From the NCBI GenBank assembly GCA_937907165.1, contig CALCUH010000054.1, forward strand, positions 1 through 15,927: a stretch of 15,927 nt of DNA, in the 5' to 3' direction. Every line of letters begins with the position of its first letter. Position 1 is the first letter of the stretch. The translations under genes and the position numbers were made by a program. Below the pieces are notes generated by a model. The model had not been told where the DNA came from. It ran no database searches and saw nothing but the letters and a program-made list of their open reading frames with translations. Below are positions 7,647-15,315 of this stretch, piece after piece. This stretch comes from an uncultured Bacteroidales bacterium (GTDB lineage Bacteria; Bacteroidota; Bacteroidia; Bacteroidales; Paludibacteraceae).

Positions 7647-7824
7647 ATTTAGTCAAATTATCACAAAAAAATTCTGTTGTTCAACGGGGCATCTCACAGC
7701 CACATTTATGAATGCAATTTCGGCATAAATTCATAGAAAAACAAAAGCTAAAAGTTAAATAGACAAAAATTCGTCCAAGAAGGGAGATAACTACAAATAA
7801 GCATTAAACAGGAAGATATTTTTT

Positions 7825-7832
7825 CAAATATA
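7825..7832 (-). promoter_or_regulatory. Possible -7 element for the leftward leucine-rich-repeat gene (TATATTTG)
   Basis: On the minus strand this reads TATATTTG, an exact TAnnTTTG match. It lies 178 bases upstream of the start at 7646. No TTTG -33 element is evident at the expected spacing. It sits 25 bases from the oppositely oriented element at 7858-7865. Confidence 0.38.
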
Positions 7833-7857
7833 GGAATCTTAAATCCCACTTTTATAG

Positions 7858-7865
7858 TAATTTTG
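7858..7865 (+). promoter_or_regulatory. Likely -7 promoter element for the leucine-rich-repeat/hydrolase gene (TAATTTTG)
   Basis: TAATTTTG is an exact match to the Bacteroides -7 consensus TAnnTTTG. It ends 31 bases before the ATG at 7897, leaving a short AT-rich leader, which is the usual arrangement in this phylum. A -33 TTTG is not obvious. Confidence 0.55.
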
Positions 7866-7896
7866 TCTATTATTTATTTATCTATGTTAAAAAGAC

Positions 7897-9672
7897 ATGA
7901 ATTTTAAAGTATTTAGGATTTTCTTAAGCCTATCAATGTTTTTAGGAGCGACTCTATCCTTTGGGCAAAGCGTCAATATCGGAGACATCACCTATCTTCT
8001 CAACGAAAGTAACGGAACAGCGATATTAGAAAACGGAGGTAATTATACCGAAGCTGAATTAAGCGTCCCGACAAAAATTCAACATGAAAAGAAAGATTAT
8101 ATCGTCGAAGGCATCGGAGAAAAAGCATTCTATAAAAACAATGCGATTAAAAGCGTAACAATTCCGAGTTCGGTAACCGCTATCGGTGACTATGCATTCG
8201 GTTACTGCGATTCCATAAACAGAGTTAAATTCGGAGAAAATTGCGATTTCGGTTCATATGCGTTTTGTAATTGCATACAACTGAAAAAAGTCAGCATCAC
8301 AAATCCCACAGACATCGGCGACCATTGTTTCTCGAATTGCAGCGCACTTGAAACCATCAGTATAAATCAGACCGAACCTAACGTAACAGGAAGAATCGGA
8401 GATAGTTGTTTCTCAAACTGCGCAAAATTTAACACGCTTTATTATGTCATCACGAATGAAGCAACAGAAATCTACGGACTTGGGGAAAACGCTTTCGATG
8501 GGACTTCACTCAAAGCCATTTGCGTAAACAATGACGGATTAAAAGAGTACAAAAATCTTGCGGAGTGGGCGGGCTTGGCACAATATCTCGTTGTAATGGA
8601 TTTAAAGAGCATCATCATCGCTACAAACGATAGCGAAGAGGAAGAAGTTCAGGAAGAAGTTCAGGAAGAGACTCAAGAAGAGGTTATTCCTAGCGGAGAC
8701 ATTCTCAAAGGGAAACGCATCATCGTTTTCGGAGATTCAAAAGCGGAAGGAGTGGGAAATAAAGTCGGTAAAGAGTACAGATCTTGGGCATATTACTTGC
8801 AAGAAGAATATGGGTGTATCGTCACTAACGCAGCTGTGGGAGGCACGCACCTGACGCCTGTATCTCTAAAGCCAGCCAACAACATTAACGGACTAGGTGT
8901 CTATAGTCTAGTGAAAGCTTGGGATACCGGTGATTATTCATTGGTAGAATCAGCCATGGAATGGGCCCACAACAGCAAATATGCAGACAGATGGGATCAC
9001 GTTGAGCAAATCATCAAAAACACTTCAGCTACCGATTACGACATTGTCTGCATCGAAGCGGGCACAAATGATTGGAATAACAAATTACGTGTGATAGGTT
9101 CATGGGAAGATACCAAACCGATTTATAACTACACGGTCGCATTAAGGGACATCATACAGACCTTGTACAAATTGAATCCCAAGCTATATATTTTAGTCAT
9201 TCCTCCAATTGTACGTCAGATGGTTCCGGGAGACAAATCAACCTACAGCGACTACTATCTGAACCCAGCCAGCGAACTCTACCTTTATGACGTCTCGAAA
9301 GCGGAGATGGAGATAGCCAAGAGATGCGGTGCGGATGCGATCGACGCCTACTATGGTATGGGCTTCACTTACGAGAATTGGTATCCGGAAAATACTGGAG
9401 ACGGAACACACCCGAACGAGCATGGTTATAGAATAATGGCAAACAAAATAGGAGACTACTTGTTGAAGAACTATGCCAATCCTTCCTCTGGAGAAGCAGA
9501 ACATTCTGAGACCACCGTCATATACGACAACGCACAAGACGTGAGCAGTACATTCCCTGCCATGATCTTCGATCTAAACGGAAGATCCATGCCATGCGAC
9601 ATAAATGACCTTCATAACGGTTTCTACATCATTAATGGTCAAAAATATTACATCAAGAGCAATCTGAAATAA
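7897..9672 (+). CDS. Exported leucine-rich-repeat protein fused to an SGNH/GDSL hydrolase
   Basis: Residues 1 to about 23 are a signal peptide (FLSLSMFLGATLSFG/Q). Residues 26-70 are the BspA cap, and 70 to about 205 hold roughly four to six LRR_5 repeats (IGDYAFGYC, IGDHCFSNC, IGDSCFSNC). A Glu-rich linker covers 246-263. Residues 268-525 are an SGNH hydrolase: VFGDSKAEG with nucleophile Ser281, glycine-rich block II (AVGG, 313-316), GTND with Asn391, and DGTH with Asp502 and His505. All four family blocks are present, so the domain should be active; relatives remove acyl groups from polysaccharides or lipids. The last 40 residues (MIFDLNGR to NGQKYYIK) look like a T9SS-type tail. The repeats probably bind a surface or substrate and the esterase acts on it. 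The actual substrate cannot be read from sequence. Confidence 0.85.
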   Translation: MNFKVFRIFLSLSMFLGATLSFGQSVNIGDITYLLNESNGTAILENGGNYTEAELSVPTKIQHEKKDYIVEGIGEKAFYKNNAIKSVTIPSSVTAIGDYAFGYCDSINRVKFGENCDFGSYAFCNCIQLKKVSITNPTDIGDHCFSNCSALETISINQTEPNVTGRIGDSCFSNCAKFNTLYYVITNEATEIYGLGENAFDGTSLKAICVNNDGLKEYKNLAEWAGLAQYLVVMDLKSIIIATNDSEEEEVQEEVQEETQEEVIPSGDILKGKRIIVFGDSKAEGVGNKVGKEYRSWAYYLQEEYGCIVTNAAVGGTHLTPVSLKPANNINGLGVYSLVKAWDTGDYSLVESAMEWAHNSKYADRWDHVEQIIKNTSATDYDIVCIEAGTNDWNNKLRVIGSWEDTKPIYNYTVALRDIIQTLYKLNPKLYILVIPPIVRQMVPGDKSTYSDYYLNPASELYLYDVSKAEMEIAKRCGADAIDAYYGMGFTYENWYPENTGDGTHPNEHGYRIMANKIGDYLLKNYANPSSGEAEHSETTVIYDNAQDVSSTFPAMIFDLNGRSMPCDINDLHNGFYIINGQKYYIKSNLK

Positions 9673-9692
9673 TTGGCATTCGGAGATATCAG

Positions 9693-9736
9693 AACAAAAA
9701 AACGTTAGCGAAATTGTCGCTAACGTTTTTTTTGTT
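9693..9736 (+). terminator. Bidirectional terminator between convergent genes
   Basis: CGTTAGCGA (9703-9711) pairs perfectly with TCGCTAACG (9717-9725) around a 5-base loop. Seven A residues precede the stem and eight T residues follow it, and the pairing extends through them. The symmetry lets it stop transcription of the hydrolase gene on the plus strand and of the mazG unit on the minus strand. Confidence 0.92.
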
Positions 9737-9830
9737 CGCATCACATAGGGAAGTCAATTCTCATCGGGGTGACCGCGTTCCATTCAAACTAAGAGATAGG
9801 AATGAATGGCGTATAGGAAAACACAAAGAC

Positions 9831-10658
9831 TTAGTATAAATCAATGGGTTTAATATAACTTAAAAGAATCGGTTTTTTCACTTCAATCGTATAATGGGTT
9901 GTTTCAAAGTAATCTTCTTGGTCGATTGACACTTCCATTGTACATTCCTCGAAATTCACCATTTTCGAAGAATATGTTGTTGTTGTCAAATTATCAATGG
10001 ATCCCTCGATCCAGTCATAATTTGACAACATATAATTACCATTTTTATAAGTAAATCCATAACTCCAGCCACCAAATCTCATGCATCCCCATCCGATAAT
10101 CAAAGAATTTCCAGCAATGACTAGTAATAGAGAAGGTCGATCTAATTGGCAACCATGTTCTTCTTCACTAGGTAAAAGGAAAACACTATTTTTAAAGTCT
10201 GTTTCAAAATATTTGCCTTTGTTTAGAACCAATGCTATACAAAAAGGATTACAATCCATCGAATCTTGGCAAAAAGAGCAAAATTTCTTACTCGCCCCAG
10301 TTGCTCTAAATTTTATAATATAGTCCTTAAGTCCATCCTCGTTCACATCACATTCCCCTAATATGCCTTCATAAGCATAAGGCTTGGGGATTAATCTTCT
10401 AAAGTGCTTCACATTTTTACATTTCGAATTTTTGAAAGGTTCCTTTCGCATGGTATCTATCTCTATTAATCCGATGACACTTTGTTTTTCTCCAGTGCAT
10501 TTCTCCCCCATTTTTTTGCGACGTACCGATTCACCGGAAATAGGATCTATATCATCTACAAAGCTAAACTCCTGACTTTTCCACGCCCAAGGGTCGCTCT
10601 CCGCCATTGCGAAGAAAGAAGGGACGCTCAATAAAATTGTCAGCAATAATTTTTTCAT
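9831..10658 (-). CDS. Exported Cys-rich protein of unknown function
   Basis: I do not recognise the family with confidence. Residues 1 to about 19 are a clear signal peptide (MKKLLLTILLSVPSFFAMA/E). The mature part has ten cysteines (54, 80, 103, 127, 130, 136, 140, 170, 192, 239), four of them clustered as CSFC and CNPFC, which suggests disulfides or metal binding. Residues 104-112 read DVNEDGLKD, the D-x-N-x-D-G-x-x-D calcium loop seen in FG-GAP/VCBS-type and dockerin proteins. From about 150 the sequence is beta-rich with a GGWSYGFTYKNGNYML stretch. Only one calcium loop is present, so this is not a full propeller. The start lies 12 bases after the mazG stop codon, so the two genes are probably co-transcribed, and the gene ends before the bidirectional terminator. 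A periplasmic or surface location is likely. Confidence 0.72.
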   Translation of the reverse strand: MKKLLLTILLSVPSFFAMAESDPWAWKSQEFSFVDDIDPISGESVRRKKMGEKCTGEKQSVIGLIEIDTMRKEPFKNSKCKNVKHFRRLIPKPYAYEGILGECDVNEDGLKDYIIKFRATGASKKFCSFCQDSMDCNPFCIALVLNKGKYFETDFKNSVFLLPSEEEHGCQLDRPSLLLVIAGNSLIIGWGCMRFGGWSYGFTYKNGNYMLSNYDWIEGSIDNLTTTTYSSKMVNFEECTMEVSIDQEDYFETTHYTIEVKKPILLSYIKPIDLY

Positions 10659-10670
10659 ATATAAAACTGA

Positions 10671-11468
10671 TTAATTTATTTTATTTTTTTCCAAAGCCTT
10701 CGCCTCGTTCCAATACCTATCCATCTCTTCCAAAGGCATATCTTTCAGTTCCTTTCCCTGTTTTAAGGTCTGAGACTCCACATAATTGAAACGGCGGATA
10801 AATTTCTGATTGCATTTCTCCAAAGCGTTTTCAGGATTTATCTTATAGAGACGTGCGGCATTGATCATACTGAACATCAAATCACCGAACTCCTCCTCCA
10901 TCTTCTCTGAATCAAGGCGGTCCACTTCAGTCTGCAGTTCATTCAACTCCTCCTTCACTTTGTCCCAGACTTGTTCCTTCTCCTTCCAATCGAAGCCGAC
11001 ATTACGAGCTTTGTCTTGGATTCGATATGCCTTAATCAAAGCGGGAAGCGCATCTGGCACACCAGACAAGACGCTTTCATTACCATCCTTCTCCTTCCGC
11101 TTAATCTGCTCCCACGTCTGCTCCACCTCACCGGCAGTTTTTGCGGCGCCCTCACCAAAGACATGAGGATGGCGGAAAATCAGTTTCTCACAAAGGGAGT
11201 TACAAACATCGGCAATGTCAAACTCCTCCGTTTCGGAAGCGATTTTAGCGTAGAAAACGATATGTAGCAACACGTCGCCCAACTCCTTGCGGATATCCTT
11301 CATATCCTTCTTCATGATGGCGTCGCAAAGCTCATACGTCTCCTCGATCGTATTCGCCCGCAACGACTCGAACGTCTGCTTCTTATCCCACGGGCACTTC
11401 AGCCTCAACTCGTCCATCACCTCCAACAGACGCTGGAAAGCCTTCAATTTGTCTTCCGTCGTATTCAT
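10671..11468 (-). CDS. mazG: Nucleoside triphosphate pyrophosphohydrolase MazG
   Basis: MazG hydrolyses nucleoside triphosphates to monophosphates and pyrophosphate in the cytoplasm, removing damaged or surplus nucleotides. The 265-residue length matches the two-domain E. coli type (263). The N-terminal domain shows CPWDKKQTFESLR (25-37), the metal-binding EETYE (42-46) and ELGD (62-65). The middle carries the typical FRHPHVFG stretch (98-105). The second domain repeats the pattern with KEELNEL (172-178) and EEEFGD (191-196). It is the first gene of a unit bounded upstream by the terminator at 11528-11562. Its promoter should lie in 11469-11527, where I find no exact TAnnTTTG match. There is no toxin-antitoxin partner beside it. 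Confidence 0.95.
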   Translation of the reverse strand: MNTTEDKLKAFQRLLEVMDELRLKCPWDKKQTFESLRANTIEETYELCDAIMKKDMKDIRKELGDVLLHIVFYAKIASETEEFDIADVCNSLCEKLIFRHPHVFGEGAAKTAGEVEQTWEQIKRKEKDGNESVLSGVPDALPALIKAYRIQDKARNVGFDWKEKEQVWDKVKEELNELQTEVDRLDSEKMEEEFGDLMFSMINAARLYKINPENALEKCNQKFIRRFNYVESQTLKQGKELKDMPLEEMDRYWNEAKALEKNKIN

Positions 11469-11527
11469 ATTATCTTATCAATCATTAAAATTCAACATGT
11501 TATTCACTCATTTTGAGTTTATTATCT

Positions 11528-11562
11528 AAAAAAGACGGTGAATCTGTCCAACCCACCGTCTT
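11528..11562 (-). terminator. Terminator after the glycosyltransferase gene (minus strand)
   Basis: A perfect 9-base-pair stem (AAGACGGTG at 11532-11540 with CACCGTCTT at 11554-11562) has a 13-base loop. On the minus strand it runs into six T residues. It lies 22 bases past the glycosyltransferase stop and separates that gene's operon from mazG. Confidence 0.88.
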
Positions 11563-11584
11563 AACGCATTCCATATTTACAATC

Positions 11585-12781
11585 CTACTGTTTCCAGATA
11601 GCGTTGCGCTTCTCACCGATTTTGCCGAACGTGCGGACATGCAAAGTGAAGAAAGGCAAGATAATATCAAACAATAAGATGGAGAACCAATATTTACGCT
11701 CCGTCAACGCATCTGACGTCTTCGAGAATATCACCATCTGCATGATGAAACGGAAAAGGAAAAAGAAGGCTACGATACCCAAAGAGATATACTCACCCCA
11801 AGCCACGAATATAGCCATTATCGCCAAAAACAATAGATAGAAGAGATAACGGGAAGTCAGTTCCGAGCCGATTCTGAATTTAGTGCCGGGCAAATACTCC
11901 GCATAAGTCTCCATTTGCCGCTCACGTTGGAAAAGGAACGACTTCATCGTCAAATCCCTATGAGACCAAGTGATCGCCTGCGGTTCAATACAAACGGAAG
12001 TGTTTTGCGATGTGGCAATATCGCGAATCAGCAAATCGTCGTCACCAAAAGGAAGAATCAGGTGGGACTGGAAACCATTATTCGCAAGGAAAACCTCCTT
12101 CTTATAAGACAAGTTTCCTCCGAAACCGCGGTAAGGCTTACCGCACAAGGCGAAACCCATAAAACGCATGGCGTCGAACATCATGTCGAAAGCGACCATC
12201 TTATCGAAGAATCCGTTCTCTTCTCCCTTGAAACCTTCATAACCAAGCACGACAGACTTTCCGCTAGGGTAATGGCGCATCATCGTCTCGATCCATTTGT
12301 CACCAGCAGGCTCGCAATCCGCATCGACCAAAAGGAGATGCTCATAGTGAGCGGCCTTAATACCGACGGTGATGCACATCTTCTTGCGGCTCATATATTT
12401 AGCGCCCATCGGCAAAAAAGTCTGGTAGAGATTACGGTATTTCTCCATCAACGTTTTCAGGAGGTCGGTACTTTCGTCGGTCGACCCGTCATTGACCACA
12501 ATCACCTCGAACTTCGGGTATTTCTGTTTCAAGACAGACGGCAGAAAACGCGCGAGGTTTTCGGACTCGTTTTTAGCGCAAATAATCACAGACACCGGAG
12601 GACGATCGGTTGTCAACCGCACATCATTCGAATCCAGACTGTTTTTGTAGCGGAATATGCCGCTATAATAGCGCAAATAAAAATAGAGTTGTACGAAAAA
12701 CGCAAGCAAAAAAACGCCTAACAGCACCCACACATAGAGCGGGTACTCCTCCATCACGCGCTGAATATATTCTTCCATCAT
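11585..12781 (-). CDS. Membrane-bound family 2 glycosyltransferase
   Basis: One transmembrane helix near the N-terminus (residues 14-36) is followed by a GT-A fold catalytic domain (about 62-290) and three hydrophobic helices at 308-327, 331-352 and 362-380. Family 2 motifs are present: VSVIICAKNE, VVNDGST (95-101), the metal-binding DAD in LLLVDADCEP (153-155), an acidic GDDD (246-249) in the catalytic-base region, and QRERQ (285-289) at the QxxRW position, where the Trp is missing. Such enzymes transfer sugars from nucleotide donors to lipid or polysaccharide acceptors at the inner membrane. The acceptor and sugar cannot be told. The gene lies 48 bases after lysA with no hairpin between, so it is probably the last member of the purT-aspartokinase-lysA operon. 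Two adjacent ATG codons open it; the first is taken as the start. Confidence 0.87.
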   Translation of the reverse strand: MMEEYIQRVMEEYPLYVWVLLGVFLLAFFVQLYFYLRYYSGIFRYKNSLDSNDVRLTTDRPPVSVIICAKNESENLARFLPSVLKQKYPKFEVIVVNDGSTDESTDLLKTLMEKYRNLYQTFLPMGAKYMSRKKMCITVGIKAAHYEHLLLVDADCEPAGDKWIETMMRHYPSGKSVVLGYEGFKGEENGFFDKMVAFDMMFDAMRFMGFALCGKPYRGFGGNLSYKKEVFLANNGFQSHLILPFGDDDLLIRDIATSQNTSVCIEPQAITWSHRDLTMKSFLFQRERQMETYAEYLPGTKFRIGSELTSRYLFYLLFLAIMAIFVAWGEYISLGIVAFFFLFRFIMQMVIFSKTSDALTERKYWFSILLFDIILPFFTLHVRTFGKIGEKRNAIWKQ

Positions 12782-12829
12782 AACAAATAAAAATTCATAG
12801 GTGAGACATTATTCACATCCACTTATCCG

Positions 12830-13996
12830 TTAGAACTCCGTCGAAAGGTAACCTTTCGGCAGACGCCTCAAATTATAGCCCGAAGCCATGATTTCGCCAT
12901 AAGCGCCGGCGGAACGAATCGCCAGATAATCGCCACGTTTCGTACCGTTCATCATGACATCCTTATCAAACACGTCTGAAGACTCGCAGATAGGACCGAC
13001 AACATCGTAGCGCTCCTCCTCCAAATCAGACGAGATATTCTCTATTCTATGATAAGCTTGATACAAAGCAGGACGGATAAGGTCTGTCATACCCGCATCC
13101 ACAATAGCGAACTGCTTCTCCTTGCCCTTCTTCACGTATGTCACCTTCGTGATCAAACTACCGCACTGAGCGACCAAAGAACGTCCCGGTTCGCAATGCA
13201 TCGTCTGCCCATCACGCAATTTCAGGTACTTGGCGAACAAGCGGAAATAAGACTCGAAATCAGCGATCGGCATATGGTTAGGATGCTCGTAATTCACACC
13301 CAATCCGCCACCGATATTGATGTTGTCAAGACGGACGCCCCAAGACTCGAACTTATCCTGCAACTCATTCACACGAACACACAGATTCTCAAACGAGCTG
13401 AGATCAGTGATTTGCGAACCGATGTGGAAATGCAAGCCAATCAGTTTCAAGTTTTTAAGTTTTTGGAACATCGCCACGACAGACTCCAAATCGTCCATAT
13501 TGAAGCCGAACTTGTTCTCGTTCAAACCTGTCGTGATATAATGGTGCGTATGTGCGTCCACATTCGGATTCACACGAAGCTCAATGCGCGCGATTTTCCC
13601 CTTCTTTCCAGCCAATTCATTAATCACTTCCAATTCGGGAATCGATTCGGCATTGAAACAGAAAATATCATTGTCTAACGCGAAGTTAATTTCAGGGTCC
13701 GTCTTCCCCACCCCGGCAAACACGATGCGGGAAGCGGGGAATCCAGCCTCGATGGAAGCCTTCACCTCGTTACCGCTCACACAATCGGCGCCGAATCCTT
13801 TGGCTGAAATCATCTTCAACACCTTCGGATTGGCATTCGCCTTCACCGCATAATGGACAGAGACATGATTCGCCTCCGATTCTCTTTTCACCAAATCCAA
13901 CGTTCTATTCAACACCTCAACGTCATAATAATAGAACGGAGTCTCCACGTTCTTAAACTTCTCGACAGGGAATATTCCCTTTATAACTTTAGCCAT
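12830..13996 (-). CDS. lysA: Diaminopimelate decarboxylase
   Basis: LysA decarboxylates meso-diaminopimelate to L-lysine, the last step of lysine synthesis, using pyridoxal phosphate. The 388-residue protein has the full set of fold III PLP motifs: HYAVKANANP with the Schiff-base Lys52, HIGSQ (191-195), the glycine-rich phosphate-binding stretch INIGGGLG (226-233), EPGRSL (269-274), CESSD (337-341) with the catalytic Cys, and AGAYG (363-367). The length fits the family and no extra domain is fused. Its ATG touches the stop codon of the upstream aspartokinase gene with no spacer, so translation is probably coupled. Pairing with aspartokinase puts the first and last enzymes of the pathway together. 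Confidence 0.96.
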   Translation of the reverse strand: MAKVIKGIFPVEKFKNVETPFYYYDVEVLNRTLDLVKRESEANHVSVHYAVKANANPKVLKMISAKGFGADCVSGNEVKASIEAGFPASRIVFAGVGKTDPEINFALDNDIFCFNAESIPELEVINELAGKKGKIARIELRVNPNVDAHTHHYITTGLNENKFGFNMDDLESVVAMFQKLKNLKLIGLHFHIGSQITDLSSFENLCVRVNELQDKFESWGVRLDNINIGGGLGVNYEHPNHMPIADFESYFRLFAKYLKLRDGQTMHCEPGRSLVAQCGSLITKVTYVKKGKEKQFAIVDAGMTDLIRPALYQAYHRIENISSDLEEERYDVVGPICESSDVFDKDVMMNGTKRGDYLAIRSAGAYGEIMASGYNLRRLPKGYLSTEF

Positions 13997-15310
13997 TTAA
14001 AACAAACTTTTATTCAATTGGTTCAACGCCAGCTTCTTATCTTTCTTATCCACCAAAAGTGAAATATTCTGCAAACTACCTCCGTAAGAGATCATCTGGA
14101 CAGGCAATGACTTAACCGCCTCCAAGACCGCGTTGGTAACGCCTTCGCCGCAACGCATATCTCCCACGACACAAATGATGGTCATATTTCTGTTGACCGT
14201 CACCGTTCCGAAGGTCTTCAAATCGTCCAAAATCTCCTCCAGATACTTGTCGTTATCAATGGTGACGGAGACGCCGATCTCCGAAGTGGTGATCATATCG
14301 ATCGCAGTCTTATGCCCCTCAAACACCTCGAACACGCGGCGCAAGAAACCATGCGCCAAAAGCATCTTTACGGATTTAATCTTAATCATCGTGATGCCAT
14401 CCTTCGCGGCGATGGATTTCACCATACCCGCAGGCATTTCGGAAGAGACATAAATACCCTCGTTCTGAGGACACATGATATTCATCAGACGAATAGGAAC
14501 ATTCGCCAACTTGGCAGGCAAGATGCACATCGGATGGATGACCTTATCCAAGAAATAGGAGAGTTCGGCCGTCTCATCGAAATTGAGGTTCTTCACCGGA
14601 CGAGCAGCCTCCACGATGGTAGGATCGCTATTGAAGATACCATCCGTATCGCTCCAGATCTGCACCTCATCCGCTTGGATAGCGGCGCCGATCAAGGTGG
14701 AAGAGTAATCGCTGCCTCCGTTTCCGAGGTTATCCACCTCACCATAAGCGTTACGGCAGATGAAACCCTCCGTCACGAAGATATCAGCCTCCTTGCCGTT
14801 CTCCATCAAATTGGAGAGCGAGCATCTGATGAAATTAGCGTCCGGCTCGTCGTTTTTGTCCGTCTTCATGAAATCCAAAGCGTTCAAATGCTTCGCCTGC
14901 ACACCGATTGTCTCTAAGTATGCGACGAATATTTCAGAAATCAGCAACTCGCCTTGCGCCACGATAATCTTTTCCTCATACTTGGTGAAAAGGTCTTTGG
15001 AAATCTCACGGATTTCGGTAGCGACCGACTCCACCACTTTCTTGATCTTCGCGTTTTTCAACGGATCGACGAAGAGGTCGTCCACTAACTTATTGTATTG
15101 GAGTTCCAAAATGTTCAACAATTCCTTCGCTCCGTCCACGTTCTTCTTGTAGAGATAGTCCGCGATTTCGGTAAGCGCCTTACGCGAACCATTGATGGAA
15201 GAGAGAACGACAATATCACCCTTTCCCTTGTTCGCAGCCACCAATTTGGCCACTTGCCTGATTCTTTCAGAGGAAGTCATCGTAGAACTTCCATATTTCA
15301 ATACCTTCAT
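13997..15310 (-). CDS. lysC: Aspartokinase with altered active-site motifs
   Basis: The family phosphorylates L-aspartate with ATP, the first step toward lysine, threonine and methionine. The 437-residue protein has the amino-acid-kinase domain (about 1-290) and two ACT regulatory domains (about 308-375 and 376-437), the layout of lysine-regulated monofunctional enzymes. Conserved stretches include GELLISE, EGFICRNAYGEVDNL, IQADEVQIWSDTDG and ITTSEIGVSVTID. Three catalytic motifs are changed: KYGSST where KFGGTS is expected (residues 5-10), SSINGSRK where the family has S-A-x-x-G-x-T-N (37-44), and GNGGSD in place of GRGGSD (196-201). Catalytic Lys5 and Asp201 remain. It may be a divergent enzyme, a weakly active one or a regulatory paralogue. 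It begins 5 bases after purT and abuts lysA. The symbol is by family position only. Confidence 0.88.
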   Translation of the reverse strand: MKVLKYGSSTMTSSERIRQVAKLVAANKGKGDIVVLSSINGSRKALTEIADYLYKKNVDGAKELLNILELQYNKLVDDLFVDPLKNAKIKKVVESVATEIREISKDLFTKYEEKIIVAQGELLISEIFVAYLETIGVQAKHLNALDFMKTDKNDEPDANFIRCSLSNLMENGKEADIFVTEGFICRNAYGEVDNLGNGGSDYSSTLIGAAIQADEVQIWSDTDGIFNSDPTIVEAARPVKNLNFDETAELSYFLDKVIHPMCILPAKLANVPIRLMNIMCPQNEGIYVSSEMPAGMVKSIAAKDGITMIKIKSVKMLLAHGFLRRVFEVFEGHKTAIDMITTSEIGVSVTIDNDKYLEEILDDLKTFGTVTVNRNMTIICVVGDMRCGEGVTNAVLEAVKSLPVQMISYGGSLQNISLLVDKKDKKLALNQLNKSLF

Positions 15311-15315
15311 AACAA

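Noticed and set aside
7653..7662. TAATTTG on the minus strand just before the 664-residue protein, considered as a -7 element
   Set aside because: It lacks one T of TAnnTTTG and lies so close to the start codon that the transcript would have essentially no leader.
10671..11468. mazG considered as part of a mazEF-type toxin-antitoxin locus
   Set aside because: No small toxin or antitoxin genes are adjacent; the neighbour is an exported 275-residue protein and the other side is a terminator.
11506..11518. Palindrome-like ACTCATTTTGAGT upstream of mazG, considered as an operator
   Set aside because: Arms of 5 bases around a 3-base centre are expected by chance in AT-rich DNA, and no second copy is seen.
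11915..12721. Long open frame (268 codons) on the plus strand opposite the glycosyltransferase
   Set aside because: The minus-strand frame carries clear family 2 glycosyltransferase motifs; this frame is a shadow rich in Arg, His and Gln with no family features.
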